DNA of 64,000 bases from an uncultured Eubacterium sp. (GCA_910589665.1 CAJUTR010000008.1:1-64000), one strand, 5' to 3'. Numbered from the stretch's first letter, positions 9,304 through 17,754 are shown. Notes: generated from the sequence alone by a model not told the origin. Numbers and translations: made by a program.

Positions 9304-9762
9304 CACTTTTTTCACCGGATAGCTTATGTCATCTCCATCCCATAGAAGTACCTCATCGTGAAAAAACGGGATCCGCATCAACCCGGCTCCAAATAGATAG
9401 GCCCGGTCCCTCTCCGCGATCTCGTCCAGCCTCAGCCATTTGACTGCCACGATCGACTGTTCATTCTCCGGAAGTTCCGGATCAATTCCCTTGACCGGCT
9501 CTGCGTCTTCCGCTATTTCTACCAAAAATGTAAATACACGGCTCTCCATATCGGGCTTGTACTCGATCGTAAGCGGGCGGACAATGCGCCCCTCGACTCC
9601 GCATTCCTCGGATAATTCACGGAGCGCCGCCTGTTCCGGCGTCTCTCCCTCTTCCATACCGCCGCCGGGAAGATTATAAAAGTCCCTCCCAAACAGCTCA
9701 TGCTCCACAAGCAGGATCCGGTCGCCGCGGATCACCATAGACTGGCTTCTGTCTCGTTTCAT
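9295..9762 (-). CDS. Nudix hydrolase
   Basis: A roughly 155-residue Nudix-fold pyrophosphohydrolase. The Nudix box is clear: GGGMEEGETPEQAALRELSEECG at about residues 35-57, matching GX5EX7REUXEEXG, with the catalytic glutamates present. Substrate is not predictable. The frame extends upstream to a GTG at 9798, but an internal ATG at 9762 follows GAGGG by five bases and gives a normal N-terminus. It lies between rpsO and pnp on the same strand, behind the rpsO terminator, so it may have its own promoter or rely on read-through. Confidence 0.85.
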   Translation of the reverse strand: MKRDRSQSMVIRGDRILLVEHELFGRDFYNLPGGGMEEGETPEQAALRELSEECGVEGRIVRPLTIEYKPDMESRVFTFLVEIAEDAEPVKGIDPELPENEQSIVAVKWLRLDEIAERDRAYLFGAGLMRIPFFHDEVLLWDGDDISYPVKKVFS

Positions 9763-9866
9763 CATTTCCCTCATCTCTGTAAAAATGAGCAAACCCACTT
9801 TTACCCTTTGTCACACTTTCCGTCAACACTAACTCCAAAATCCCGCCCTCGATTTCTCTTCTGTGC

Positions 9867-9919
9867 AAAAAATGATAGTGTAACCACCGATTCCGCTTTT
9901 GGTTTCACTATCATTTTTT
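9867..9919 (-). terminator. Strong bidirectional terminator after rpsO
   Basis: A 14-bp AAAAAATGATAGTG stem plus four more pairs after one T-T mismatch. The arms end in A and T runs on opposite sides, so it can act in both directions. It starts within a few bases of the rpsO stop. Confidence 0.85.
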
Positions 9920-9923
9920 CCTA

Positions 9924-10190
9924 TTATTTTCTCAATCCGAGTTTAGCGATCAGGGCACGATAACTTTCCAGGTCTGTTCTCTTGAGATAATCAAGAAGAC
10001 CTCGTCTCTTACCAACCATTTTCAAAAGACCCCTGCGTGAGTGATGGTCTTTTTTGTTCTCTTTCAAATGCTCCGTGAGAACATTGATCCGCTCGGTCAA
10101 AAGTGCCACCTGTACTTCCGGTGAACCCGTGTCATTCGGTGTTCTTCCGTATTCCTTGATAATTTCTGCCTTTCTTTCTGTCGTCATCAT
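9924..10190 (-). CDS. rpsO: 30S ribosomal protein S15
   Basis: Primary 16S rRNA-binding protein of the small subunit, placed near the central three-way junction. The 88-residue length is standard. Typical segments are YGRTPNDTGSPEVQVALLTERINVLTEHLK and HHSRRGLLKMVGKRRGLLDYL. GGAGGT lies nine bases before the first of two consecutive ATG codons. A structured leader lies upstream and a strong terminator follows, so it is largely a single-gene transcript. Confidence 0.98.
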   Translation of the reverse strand: MMTTERKAEIIKEYGRTPNDTGSPEVQVALLTERINVLTEHLKENKKDHHSRRGLLKMVGKRRGLLDYLKRTDLESYRALIAKLGLRK

Positions 10191-10290
10191 TTTGATGTAC
10201 CTCCATTTATTTTGTAATTGCCAATTGCCAGGAACCGGTTGGAGTCGTCCAAATTCCGGGCATTGGTTCTTCTAACTTGATTATAGTAAC
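10191..10290 (-). promoter_or_regulatory. rpsO promoter and structured leader, possible S15 autoregulatory site
   Basis: On the minus strand a TATAAT (within TTACTATAATC) is followed by a leader of about 75 nt. In the leader, GGAA..TTGG can pair with CCAA..GGTTCC around an ACGACT loop, just before the GGAGGT of rpsO. S15 is known to bind its own mRNA leader in several bacteria, with differing structures. Assignment here is inference from position and folding potential. Confidence 0.4.
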
Positions 10291-10355
10291 ATAAAAAACA
10301 AAATCTGTAAAGTTATTTTTTAATACACAGAAATATTAAACCTTTTATTATAAAG

Positions 10356-10997
10356 CTACCGTATTTCTATCCGTTCAAACACAAATGCTGCCAAACATAA
10401 GGAAATAACGGTTCCTATGACGCCAAAGATCAATGTCTCGTACGTGACCACATTTCCCATAGGGTTTTTGACCCGAGATATGAGATAATTTCCCGCCACA
10501 CTGATTCCCAGCGTTCCTAGCGGATTTTGGATCACTGTGGCAGCAAAAATGGAAAGGCCCGCCATAAAAAACCGATAAACAATATAGAAAAATAACGCTG
10601 CCATCCATTCAAAAAACAAGGCATCCCCATCCGCACCAAAACCATTTCTTATCGTCGCGACACAGACAGAGACCGCTAGCGGAAGCAGGATAAGTACAAG
10701 AAACGCCGGAACATATGCCGAAAGTTTGGCAAAAAAAACAGTTCGACGCGACATCCCGCTAAGAAGCGCATTGCCAATTGTGCGCCAAGAACGTTCTACG
10801 CATAAGAAAGCGGCCGTAAAAACAGAGATCAAGACGACATCGAACAATTGCGGCGCCAGGGATATTGTGTAAACCTGATATCCCCGACAGGGAGAGAACT
10901 CTTGTACGACCCCTGCCAAAAAAGCAAATAGAAAGATCATGTGGACAGAGGGAAGTCTTTTTAATTTATAATATTCTGCTTTGATCAAATCTCTCAC
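10356..10997 (-). CDS. ABC-2 type transporter permease
   Basis: 213-residue integral membrane protein with about six hydrophobic segments. It starts MRDLIKAEYYKLKRLPS, a signature shared by BcrB/NatB-like permeases. It is the distal gene of a regulator-permease-ATPase-permease cassette, 15 bp after the ATPase gene. Such cassettes usually export or confer resistance to peptides or cell-envelope antibiotics; the substrate here is unknown. The other permease starts MKNLIKAEWYKLKKM, so the two probably form a heterodimer. Confidence 0.85.
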   Translation of the reverse strand: MRDLIKAEYYKLKRLPSVHMIFLFAFLAGVVQEFSPCRGYQVYTISLAPQLFDVVLISVFTAAFLCVERSWRTIGNALLSGMSRRTVFFAKLSAYVPAFLVLILLPLAVSVCVATIRNGFGADGDALFFEWMAALFFYIVYRFFMAGLSIFAATVIQNPLGTLGISVAGNYLISRVKNPMGNVVTYETLIFGVIGTVISLCLAAFVFERIEIR

Positions 10998-11012
10998 AAA
11001 ACCACCTCTATA

Positions 11013-11942
11013 TCATCTCTCGTTCTTGAGCAGCGACAAGTAGTATTTTTCCAGATCCTCACCTTTTCTAGTCATTTCCTCTACCGTAATTCCATTCGTA
11101 ATAAGCGCTTTCATCATCTCTCCCCTCTTATCCATTCCCTCATATAAATGCACCGTATCTTCCGAAACGGCTTCCAGACGCGTCGTTCCAAACGTTTCCC
11201 TGAGAATTCTCACTGTGCCGGCGGCATCATCCACAGTAAGCAGCATATACCGTCTGAACTTTTCCGAGAGTTGTTCGGCTGAGATCTGTTCCATCATCTT
11301 TCCCTTATGGATAAATCCATAACAGGTCGCCAGAGAATCCAGCTCACGCAGCATATGACTGGATATCAGGATGGTAATCCCATTTTTGCTCATTTCCTGG
11401 ATCAGTTGATGAAAATCACGGATTCCCACAGGATCAAGTCCGTTCAGAGGCTCATCAAAAAAAAGAAATTTAGGCTCTCCAAGCAAAGCCATTGCGATCC
11501 CTAAACGTTGTTTCATGCCAAATGAAAACGTTTTAGCCTTTGTGCCGTCTGCTTCTATTCCCGTCAGACCAACGACCTCTAGCGATCTGCGGATGCGTTC
11601 CTTATCTGCAATGCCCCGCTGCAGACGGCAGATTTCAAGATTGTCCCATGCAGTCAGGTCGAGATAGAAAGCCGGAGTTTCGATCATACCGTTGATATAT
11701 CGGCGTTTTTGGCAAAGTCCCTTCTCGCTGCTTTCCCCAAAAAGGGTAATGTTTCCCGAAGTCTGCCTGGCCCATCCTGCCAAAATACGCATCAGCGTTG
11801 TTTTTCCTGCGCCGTTTTCCCCTACAAAGCCATAGATATCTCCACGGTGGATTTCCATATCAAACCCATTTAAAGCAATAAACCCCTTCTTCTTTTTATA
11901 TCTCTTCACTACATTCTCCGCTTTAAAAATAATATCAGCCAC
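11013..11942 (-). CDS. ABC transporter ATP-binding protein (BcrA-like)
   Basis: About 309 residues. Walker A is GENGAGKTT (about residue 38), the signature region is FSFGMKQRLGIAMALLGE, Walker B is FLFFDEP, followed by an ILISSHM H-loop. The extended C-terminal tail, rich in charged residues, is typical of the antibiotic/lantibiotic export subgroup. It powers the two flanking ABC-2 permeases. The frame has an ATG at 11954, but GTG at 11942 lies five bases after GGAGG and gives the usual MADIIFKAENVVKRY start; both remain possible. Confidence 0.92.
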   Translation of the reverse strand: MADIIFKAENVVKRYKKKKGFIALNGFDMEIHRGDIYGFVGENGAGKTTLMRILAGWARQTSGNITLFGESSEKGLCQKRRYINGMIETPAFYLDLTAWDNLEICRLQRGIADKERIRRSLEVVGLTGIEADGTKAKTFSFGMKQRLGIAMALLGEPKFLFFDEPLNGLDPVGIRDFHQLIQEMSKNGITILISSHMLRELDSLATCYGFIHKGKMMEQISAEQLSEKFRRYMLLTVDDAAGTVRILRETFGTTRLEAVSEDTVHLYEGMDKRGEMMKALITNGITVEEMTRKGEDLEKYYLSLLKNER

Positions 11943-11970
11943 ATCTGCCTCCATTCGAAATCAACTCCGT

Positions 11971-12699
11971 TCATGTTAAATCACATCGTTCAAACATATA
12001 TCCGGCCGCTAGCAGCATCAGCACGATAGCCGTCAGAAAGGTTCCGAGGTTTAGATAAAATAAAGATAATAACAATAGCAAACCCTCACGAAGCGCCGGA
12101 ACATGTATCATAAACCCGATGTTCTGCCTGAGTACGCCTAGTACATACAATGTGCCAAAGCTCCAGCCAAAAGCTCGGATCCTGCTTTTGGCTAAGACGG
12201 CAAAAAATACCGCGTTACTTACGAGCATCAGTGAAGCTAGAAACTGCCTGGCAAAAGCCTTTGCCATAAGGCAGACTGCTTCCGCGCCAAACTCCATACC
12301 AAACCCTGCATGAATGCTCCAGAACAGTGTTCCCGTCAGGAACGGCACAAACATGAGCGGAAGACTTCCTGCAATGACAGATATGAGCTTTGCCAAAAAC
12401 GCGCTTTTACGCGATATGCCACACAAAAGGCTGGTATAAAAGGTATGTTTCACGAAATCTCCATTCACATAAAAAGAGGTAAAAATGAATATGACGATGG
12501 AATACAAAAAAGATGTCTGATGCAGGTCCGATAACCATTCTACCCCCGTGTAGGTAGGATTATATTGGGGATAAACAACGCTGTTGCTTATATTATTCAT
12601 TTGGATCGCAGCTTCCAAAAACAGATAGCTGACCAGCAGTACCTTATAAGCGGTCATTTTTTTCAGTTTGTACCATTCAGCTTTGATCAGATTCTTCAT
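11971..12699 (-). CDS. ABC-2 type transporter permease
   Basis: 242-residue membrane protein with about six hydrophobic stretches. The start MKNLIKAEWYKLKKMTAYK is typical of BcrB-like permeases. Its 5' end overlaps the 3' end of the XRE regulator gene by 23 bp, so translation is probably coupled. The matching permease lies on the other side of the ATPase gene. Confidence 0.85.
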   Translation of the reverse strand: MKNLIKAEWYKLKKMTAYKVLLVSYLFLEAAIQMNNISNSVVYPQYNPTYTGVEWLSDLHQTSFLYSIVIFIFTSFYVNGDFVKHTFYTSLLCGISRKSAFLAKLISVIAGSLPLMFVPFLTGTLFWSIHAGFGMEFGAEAVCLMAKAFARQFLASLMLVSNAVFFAVLAKSRIRAFGWSFGTLYVLGVLRQNIGFMIHVPALREGLLLLLSLFYLNLGTFLTAIVLMLLAAGYMFERCDLT

Positions 12700-13438
12700 G
12701 TAGTTCCTCCCATTTTGATTCCAGCTTAACTTTTAGCGGCAGCAGAAACAATGCAAACAGCATTCCATACAGCATTGTGAGAAGCGTGACCGCCACCCCT
12801 TTTCCCGGTTCTTTTGTCATAGTTCCCAATACAAAAATCGTGTCGAAGATCGTAAACATCGCTCCACCCAGCAAAAAAGAAGCCATGGCAAGTTTTACTG
12901 CCATCAGCGAGGAAAAAAGCCTGTTCCTGTCAACATCTCTATTCCGTATGATCAAAAAAGATTGAAAAAAGGACGTTACATTACCGGTCACCAGCAACAT
13001 CACGAAAACAAGAATGGGATCCATAAGAAAAGAAAACGGATCAAAAAAATATACCCAGTTATGCCGGATCTGGATAGGCATATCCATGAGAAGGATCAAT
13101 AGGATAGTAAACAAAATAGCCATGCCACAAGAAAGCAGGTTCTTTTTATTCTTCTTTTTTAAAGATTCTTTTTCCTTCATCAGTGTTAGAATAATATTTT
13201 TCGAGCTTTCATTGTAATCGTTTTTTGAAAGATCTTCACCCATAAGAAGCTCATTTACAGTGATGCCCAAAAGATCGCATAGCGGAAGCATCATAGCATT
13301 ATCCGGCATTCCCCGTCCACATTCCCATTTTGAGACGGCTTTATCCCCAATGCCAAGCTGCTTCGCCAGCTCTTTCTGCGTCATTCCCTTTTCCTTTCGC
13401 TTCTCTGCGATAAATCTGCCCGACTTAGCCTGATCCAT
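12677..13438 (-). CDS. XRE-family regulator with C-terminal membrane segments
   Basis: About 253 residues. The N-terminal helix-turn-helix (RFIAEKRKEKGMTQKELAKQLGIGDKAVSKWECGRGMPDN, residues 5-50) is followed by a K-rich stretch and four hydrophobic helices with short loops (about residues 100-235). HTH proteins with membrane tails are found at the head of many BcrA/BcrB-like exporter operons and may sense the drug or the transporter. ATG at 13438 sits behind GGCAGG; the upstream ATG in the same frame lies almost on the -10 box and has no ribosome site. It overlaps the first permease gene. Confidence 0.85.
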   Translation of the reverse strand: MDQAKSGRFIAEKRKEKGMTQKELAKQLGIGDKAVSKWECGRGMPDNAMMLPLCDLLGITVNELLMGEDLSKNDYNESSKNIILTLMKEKESLKKKNKKNLLSCGMAILFTILLILLMDMPIQIRHNWVYFFDPFSFLMDPILVFVMLLVTGNVTSFFQSFLIIRNRDVDRNRLFSSLMAVKLAMASFLLGGAMFTIFDTIFVLGTMTKEPGKGVAVTLLTMLYGMLFALFLLPLKVKLESKWEELHEESDQS

Positions 13439-13475
13439 GATATAAACCTGCCTTCCGGTAATTTTAGTCATATTT

Positions 13476-13542
13476 ATTATAACAACAAATACATCCTCCT
13501 ACAACCTTCTATGCGTAGAATCACAGTTCTACGGTCGGTAGA
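13476..13542 (-). promoter_or_regulatory. Promoter and repeated TTCTA/TAGAA half-sites upstream of the exporter operon
   Basis: Minus-strand -35 TTGTAG (13504-13499), a 17-bp spacer and perfect -10 TATAAT (13481-13476). Just upstream is a row of alternating half-sites: TTCTA 13507-13511, TAGAA 13516-13520, TTCTA 13527-13531 and a partial TAGA 13539-13542, giving overlapping dyads. The likely reader is the XRE protein encoded downstream. Confidence 0.5.
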
Positions 13543-13564
13543 GTCTGAAAAAAGGCACTTTAAA

Positions 13565-13586
13565 AGGCAGCGGTGAAACGCTGCCT
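13565..13586 (-). terminator. Intrinsic terminator after the cysteine-repeat XRE gene
   Basis: Perfect 8-bp stem AGGCAGCG/CGCTGCCT with a 6-nt loop, followed on the minus strand by TTTTAAAG and then a six-T run. Confidence 0.8.
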
Positions 13587-13607
13587 GAAAAACTAATATG
13601 GGTCTAT

Positions 13608-14300
13608 TTACTTGTTGATCGTCACACTGCCGCCGGCACTTACATTTCCACCCACGTCACCACACGTCACATCATTGCCGGCATCGACACTTTCACCTAC
13701 ATTGCAGCATGATACACTGTCACCGGCACTGACATCTCTGCCCACGTTGACGCATGCTACGCTGTCACCGGCACGGACATCTCTGCCCACGTTGGCGCAT
13801 GCCACACCGTCGTCGGCACTTACATCTCCATTTACGTTGCCGCATGCTACGTCATCACCGGCGTTGACATTTCCGCCCACATCGCCATCGATCTTTGCCG
13901 CTCCCCAGATTTCCAGCGAAATCTGCTGCGCTTTATTTTTCTCCGAAACGCTGACTGCGTCAAGTTTTACCGGAATCTTATCCTTTGTCCCCAGTTTCTT
14001 CCATTCGTCCATCGATAAAATTTTCCGGCCCACGCATTGTACGATGCGAAGCGTTCCATCATCTGGCAGCTCAGATAATGTTCCCCCTGTATCCCGCTCC
14101 TCACCGCGCAGAAGCTGATCCAGCGAAATTCCCAGATAATCGGCGAGACGAGTCAGCAGCGACACATCCGGACAGGAAAGACCGCACTCCCACTTACTGA
14201 CCGCCTGCACGGATAATCCCAGTTCCTGTGCCAGCGCTTCCTGACTGACACCCAGTTTTTTCCTTGCCTCTTTGATCGTTACTCCTATGTTCGTATTCAT
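13608..14300 (-). CDS. XRE-family protein with C-terminal cysteine-bearing repeat array
   Basis: 230 residues in two parts. Residues 5-60 are a standard helix-turn-helix (KEARKKLGVSQEALAQELGL then QAVSKWECG). After a linker, residues 142-230 form about six units of 15 residues of the pattern G-x-x-V-x-A-G-D-x-V-x-C-x-N-V. Five consecutive units place a cysteine at the same position. The V/G/D periodicity suggests a beta-solenoid, like bactofilins or DUF583-type polymer-forming domains; in that fold the cysteines would stack in a line. Single-gene unit with its own terminator and a GGAG before the start. Target genes and signal are unknown; the neighbouring exporter or acyl cluster are candidates only by position. 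Confidence 0.85.
   Translation of the reverse strand: MNTNIGVTIKEARKKLGVSQEALAQELGLSVQAVSKWECGLSCPDVSLLTRLADYLGISLDQLLRGEERDTGGTLSELPDDGTLRIVQCVGRKILSMDEWKKLGTKDKIPVKLDAVSVSEKNKAQQISLEIWGAAKIDGDVGGNVNAGDDVACGNVNGDVSADDGVACANVGRDVRAGDSVACVNVGRDVSAGDSVSCCNVGESVDAGNDVTCGDVGGNVSAGGSVTINK
13611..13877 (-). repeat. 45-bp tandem coding repeats
   Basis: The DNA encoding residues 142-230 repeats with a 45-bp period, about six imperfect copies. On the plus strand motifs such as CACCGGCA and CATGCTAC recur. Copies are diverged but similar enough for recombination to change their number without breaking the frame. Confidence 0.8.
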
Positions 14301-14403
14301 ACATGATCACTCCGTTTCTGTATAAAAGATTCCGTACACCGATTCTTTGTACTAAGTATATACCGAAACAGACGAAAAAGCCACCCACCAAAGGTAGAAA
14401 AAA

Positions 14404-15921
14404 TCAACTACTAGTTGAACGCTTTATCTTTTTCGAAGTCGTTTTAGCAAATTCTGTATCTCGGACTTTCAGCCGATACACCCTTTTATACAGAGGCGCT
14501 CCCTCATTGTACGCATCGATAGCCGCCTGCAGCTGTCCCGGCACATCTTTTATTTTCTTCTTCGCCGCATATTCCAGATCAGGGAAAATTTCCGCTTCAA
14601 TGACGCCATCCGATTCCCGCACGAGGATCTCCTGTACGAGCCGCTCAGAACCAATCTTATTTTCCAATTCTTCCGGCGACACGTTCTCCCCGTTTTTCGT
14701 AATGATCAAATTTTTCTTCCTACCGGTAAGATAGACAAACCCCTCATCATCCACATAACCGAGATCCCCTGTTTTCAGCCAGCCGTCTGACAGCGTCTCC
14801 GCCGTCTCTTCCGGCATCTGGTAATATCCCGTCATCACGCTGCTTCCCCGGACCCAGAGTTCTTCCTCTACCACTTTCGCTTCACAGTTCGGCATAAGCT
14901 GTCCGACCGAATCTTTCCGGATATTCCAGCTCAGATTCGTACTGATGACCGGTGCGCACTCAGTCATGCCGTATCCCTGCTGGATCGTGATGCCGTATTT
15001 TTCAAAGAGGTCGATGTACTTCGGGTTCAGATACGCGCCGCCGCTGCATATCGTGTGCAGGTTTTTACCAAATGCGTTGCGCTTCACGATCTTTGCCGGC
15101 AGCCCCCCGGCATCCTCTAGCTTCTTCGCGATCGTTTCGATCATGAGAGGCACCATCAGGATCATATCGGGATGGAACAATTTCATATTTTTAACCATGC
15201 GCATGAGCGAATCATTGATACAGATAATACTTCCAAGCGAAATCCCCTTCAGGATATCCATACTCAGACAATACGCATGATGGATGGGAAGGACGGAAAG
15301 AATGACCGTCCGTTCCGGTATTTTCATATCGAGACAGGTCGCATTTTCTGCCAGGTTTCGATGACTGAGCATGACTCCTTTACTTTTTCCCGTCGTCCCC
15401 GAAGTAAACATGATCGTACAGAGACGATCCGGGTCGATATCCTTGGCAAATCCGCCGCCCTGCCGACCGATCAGCTGCCAAAACGAGCACGAATCCTCAT
15501 CTCCTTGCGCTTTCTGCAGCGAAATTACATACTTTACGTTCGGACACCGTTCACGCACGGCCGCTCCTACGTCGGCACGGACTTCATCCATAACAAATAC
15601 TTCTGCGTCGGAGCGGTTGATCAGCTCGCACATCTCATCCACCGGAAGGGAAACGTCGAGCGGAACCGCTATGCTGCCGCTGTTCACGATCCCCAAAAAA
15701 GACACGATCCACTCATAGGACGTCGGCCCCGTTAACGCAATGTGCCGCTCCTCCATTCCCAACTCCCGCAGAACACAGGAAAACGCTTCGCTGTCTACTT
15801 TGATCTGCGTATAGGACTTTGTGATGATCTCTTTTTTCCGCCCCTTATAACGAATGGCATCACCTGCGCCAAACTTACTCTCCGCCTGTACTAAAATATC
15901 ACGAATTGTACTGCATACCAT
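14404..15921 (-). CDS. AMP-dependent acyl ligase (ANL superfamily)
   Basis: About 505 residues. The core motif MFTSGTTGKSKGVMLSHRNL (about 165-185), YGMTECAPV (about 310) and the C-terminal TGDLGYVDDEGFVYLTGRKKNLIITKNGENVSPEELE hinge are complete, so it should adenylate a carboxylic acid and load it onto CoA or a carrier protein. A stand-alone acyl carrier protein is encoded just before it, which makes ACP loading likely. The terminal lysine of the AMP-ligase fold is probably within FAKTTSKKIKR. ATG at 15921 follows GAGGAAAGT; the frame extends to a TTG at 15954 without a better site. Last gene of the acyl cluster. Confidence 0.9.
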   Translation of the reverse strand: MVCSTIRDILVQAESKFGAGDAIRYKGRKKEIITKSYTQIKVDSEAFSCVLRELGMEERHIALTGPTSYEWIVSFLGIVNSGSIAVPLDVSLPVDEMCELINRSDAEVFVMDEVRADVGAAVRERCPNVKYVISLQKAQGDEDSCSFWQLIGRQGGGFAKDIDPDRLCTIMFTSGTTGKSKGVMLSHRNLAENATCLDMKIPERTVILSVLPIHHAYCLSMDILKGISLGSIICINDSLMRMVKNMKLFHPDMILMVPLMIETIAKKLEDAGGLPAKIVKRNAFGKNLHTICSGGAYLNPKYIDLFEKYGITIQQGYGMTECAPVISTNLSWNIRKDSVGQLMPNCEAKVVEEELWVRGSSVMTGYYQMPEETAETLSDGWLKTGDLGYVDDEGFVYLTGRKKNLIITKNGENVSPEELENKIGSERLVQEILVRESDGVIEAEIFPDLEYAAKKKIKDVPGQLQAAIDAYNEGAPLYKRVYRLKVRDTEFAKTTSKKIKRSTSS

Positions 15922-15973
15922 ACTTTCCTCGCATTCTGCCGCCTCTTTTTCCAACCGGGCGGACTTTCACCAC

Positions 15974-15990
15974 TTGAAACATTGTTTCAA
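15974..15990. promoter_or_regulatory. Perfect dyad between ACP and AMP-ligase genes
   Basis: TTGAAAC-ATT-GTTTCAA, seven perfect pairs around three bases, just after the ACP stop. It could be a short RNA hairpin modulating the downstream ligase or a protein-binding site. No promoter elements are evident beside it. Confidence 0.4.
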
Positions 15991-16007
15991 ATGAACGGCA
16001 CAGCATT

Positions 16008-16247
16008 CTAGTCTTCTTTCTCATCCTCCAGTTTTTCCAAGTACTCGACCGCTTCCTGAACCGTCCGTATATTGGCTGCTTCCGCCTCATCAATCTCCAC
16101 GTCAAGCTGGTCCTCGATTTCGCCCAGCATGCTCATAAAGTCAAATGACGTAAATCCCAGATCCTCCATAAATCGTGATTCCGGTAAGATGTTTTCCCGA
16201 TCGATCTCTACGTACTCACAAATAATTTCTGTCAACTGATCAAACAT
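16008..16247 (-). CDS. Stand-alone acyl carrier protein
   Basis: 79 residues of the phosphopantetheine-binding fold. The acceptor serine is in DLGFTSFDFMSML, where the usual DSL reads TSF; the rest (FMEDLGF, EDQLDVEIDEAEAANIRTVQEAVEYLEK) is typical, and the protein is acidic. Position between the condensation-type protein and the AMP ligase suggests it carries the activated acyl group in this pathway rather than serving as the main fatty-acid ACP. The frame extends upstream, but ATG at 16247 gives the canonical ACP N-terminus. No phosphopantetheinyl transferase is in the window. Confidence 0.9.
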   Translation of the reverse strand: MFDQLTEIICEYVEIDRENILPESRFMEDLGFTSFDFMSMLGEIEDQLDVEIDEAEAANIRTVQEAVEYLEKLEDEKED

Positions 16248-16342
16248 ATTAGAATTCCCCCTTGTTTTTTCTATCGCAGCTGAAATATAAATGGCTCTAC
16301 TTTTTATCCTGACATCAGAATCGCTCTCGATCCTTCCAGGTG

Positions 16343-17746
16343 TCATACGAGCCGAATGATCTCACCAATCGTTAAGTTTGGTGTTTCCACGCCTTTAAAT
16401 AAAATACGGCACAAATAATAATAGAAATTTTCCAGTTCCTTCCAGCTTATTGCCTTGACCTGGTGCTCGAAATTAAAATCCAAGCCGTTGTCCTCCGGAC
16501 GGTGCATGACAGTCAGGTAAACGGCCTGTGTCGTCGCGCCATTTGGATACCATTTCGTCTTATACCGTATGTCACCCAGTTTTTCCAGTTCCTTATCTCT
16601 CATGGACATCGGCTGGTAGGTTAGGGAAATCGGCTCATAGACCCGTCCGGGCGCTACATTCCAAAATTTACTGCGATGGGCAAAATAAGCGACTGGATCA
16701 TAATTAGCATGGCGGAAATATTCATTCTGCCGATCCCTGATCTCCTGGATCCCTTGCAAAAATGTCTTATCCTCCGGAATGATCGTACGGAACGGGAACG
16801 AATGGATCCTCGTCCCTCCGCATTTCTTTTCCTTTAACGTCGCGCGCCTCGCGATCGTTGTCGTGATCGATACATCGTCATTTTGGTTCATCTTCTGGTA
16901 ATATGTACGGAGTCCCATCATGAGCAGGCACAAAAGTGAAACATGATATTCCTCACAGAAATCCATGAGACGCTTCGTCGGCTCTTCTTCCAGATGGAAC
17001 GTATCTAACGCCGAATCGACACAATCCGATACGTTCACTGCCGCCCTCGCCTTCGGATTTCCCGAAATCCTGCGCTCCTCCTCGAGCCGCTCCGGGCCGT
17101 TCAAACCGTTATAGATCGGCTCAGAGGACTCAATGAGCTGTCGGAAGAATGCCTCATCTTTTGCCCTCGCCTTCGATCCGGCCTCATACGCCAGATCCTT
17201 TTTGATCTGTTCGATATAGGAAGACATCTCTTTCGGGTACGCCACGCCCTCATATACTTTGCTACAGTAAATCTCGATGATATCTTTCAGAAGACAGATC
17301 ATGGACTGCGCATCCATAATACGGTGGTCAACGAGAAGGTACACACCCTCATAGCCGTCCGGCATCCGGATCATAACAATACGGCTCATGGATATTTCCT
17401 GTTTGGTAAACGGGATCTGCGTCCAACCCCGCATGATCCGTTCCGCCTCTTCCATCGTTTTTCCTGAAAAATCCTCGTAGCCAATATCCCATGCAGAATC
17501 CGTTTTGATGTACTGATACCATGTTCCATCCTTCTCCTGAAAAAAGCGGACTTTCAAACACTCGCAGCGCTCATAGGCTTCGGTAATGGACTGCCGCAGC
17601 ACGTCAAAATCCAGATCCACCTCGATCGTAAGGCTGGTGCCGATGTTTAATACCTCCTTTTTCGGGCAGGCATTCACATAATAAAAATGAAACTTTTGTG
17701 CAACGGTCAGTGGATATATCTCATATCCTTTTCTTGTTTTTTTCAT
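16343..17746 (-). CDS. Condensation-domain-like acyltransferase
   Basis: About 467 residues resembling the chloramphenicol acetyltransferase/NRPS condensation superfamily. It begins with IYPLTVAQKFHFYYV, like the N-terminus of condensation domains. The active-site motif HHxxxDG appears as VDHRIMDAQS at about residue 145: the catalytic second His and the Asp are kept, while the first His is Asp and the Gly is Ala. A C-terminal half with ISLTYQPMS and FNFEHQVKAIS follows. It probably transfers an ACP-bound acyl group to an amine or alcohol. ATG at 17746 is preferred over one at 17758 because it sits five bases after GAGGG. The hydrolase gene ends at 17755, eight bases upstream. Confidence 0.8.
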   Translation of the reverse strand: MKKTRKGYEIYPLTVAQKFHFYYVNACPKKEVLNIGTSLTIEVDLDFDVLRQSITEAYERCECLKVRFFQEKDGTWYQYIKTDSAWDIGYEDFSGKTMEEAERIMRGWTQIPFTKQEISMSRIVMIRMPDGYEGVYLLVDHRIMDAQSMICLLKDIIEIYCSKVYEGVAYPKEMSSYIEQIKKDLAYEAGSKARAKDEAFFRQLIESSEPIYNGLNGPERLEEERRISGNPKARAAVNVSDCVDSALDTFHLEEEPTKRLMDFCEEYHVSLLCLLMMGLRTYYQKMNQNDDVSITTTIARRATLKEKKCGGTRIHSFPFRTIIPEDKTFLQGIQEIRDRQNEYFRHANYDPVAYFAHRSKFWNVAPGRVYEPISLTYQPMSMRDKELEKLGDIRYKTKWYPNGATTQAVYLTVMHRPEDNGLDFNFEHQVKAISWKELENFYYYLCRILFKGVETPNLTIGEIIRLV

Positions 17747-17754
17747 ATCTTCCC

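Noticed and set aside
13612..14118. 168-codon plus-strand frame with repeated TLPPALTFPPTS-like units
   Set aside because: It is the antisense reading of the 45-bp repeats of the XRE gene; no start signal and the sense gene has HTH, ribosome site and terminator.
15974..15990. TTGAAAC dyad as a promoter for the AMP-ligase
   Set aside because: No -35/-10 pair nearby; kept only as a possible regulatory dyad.
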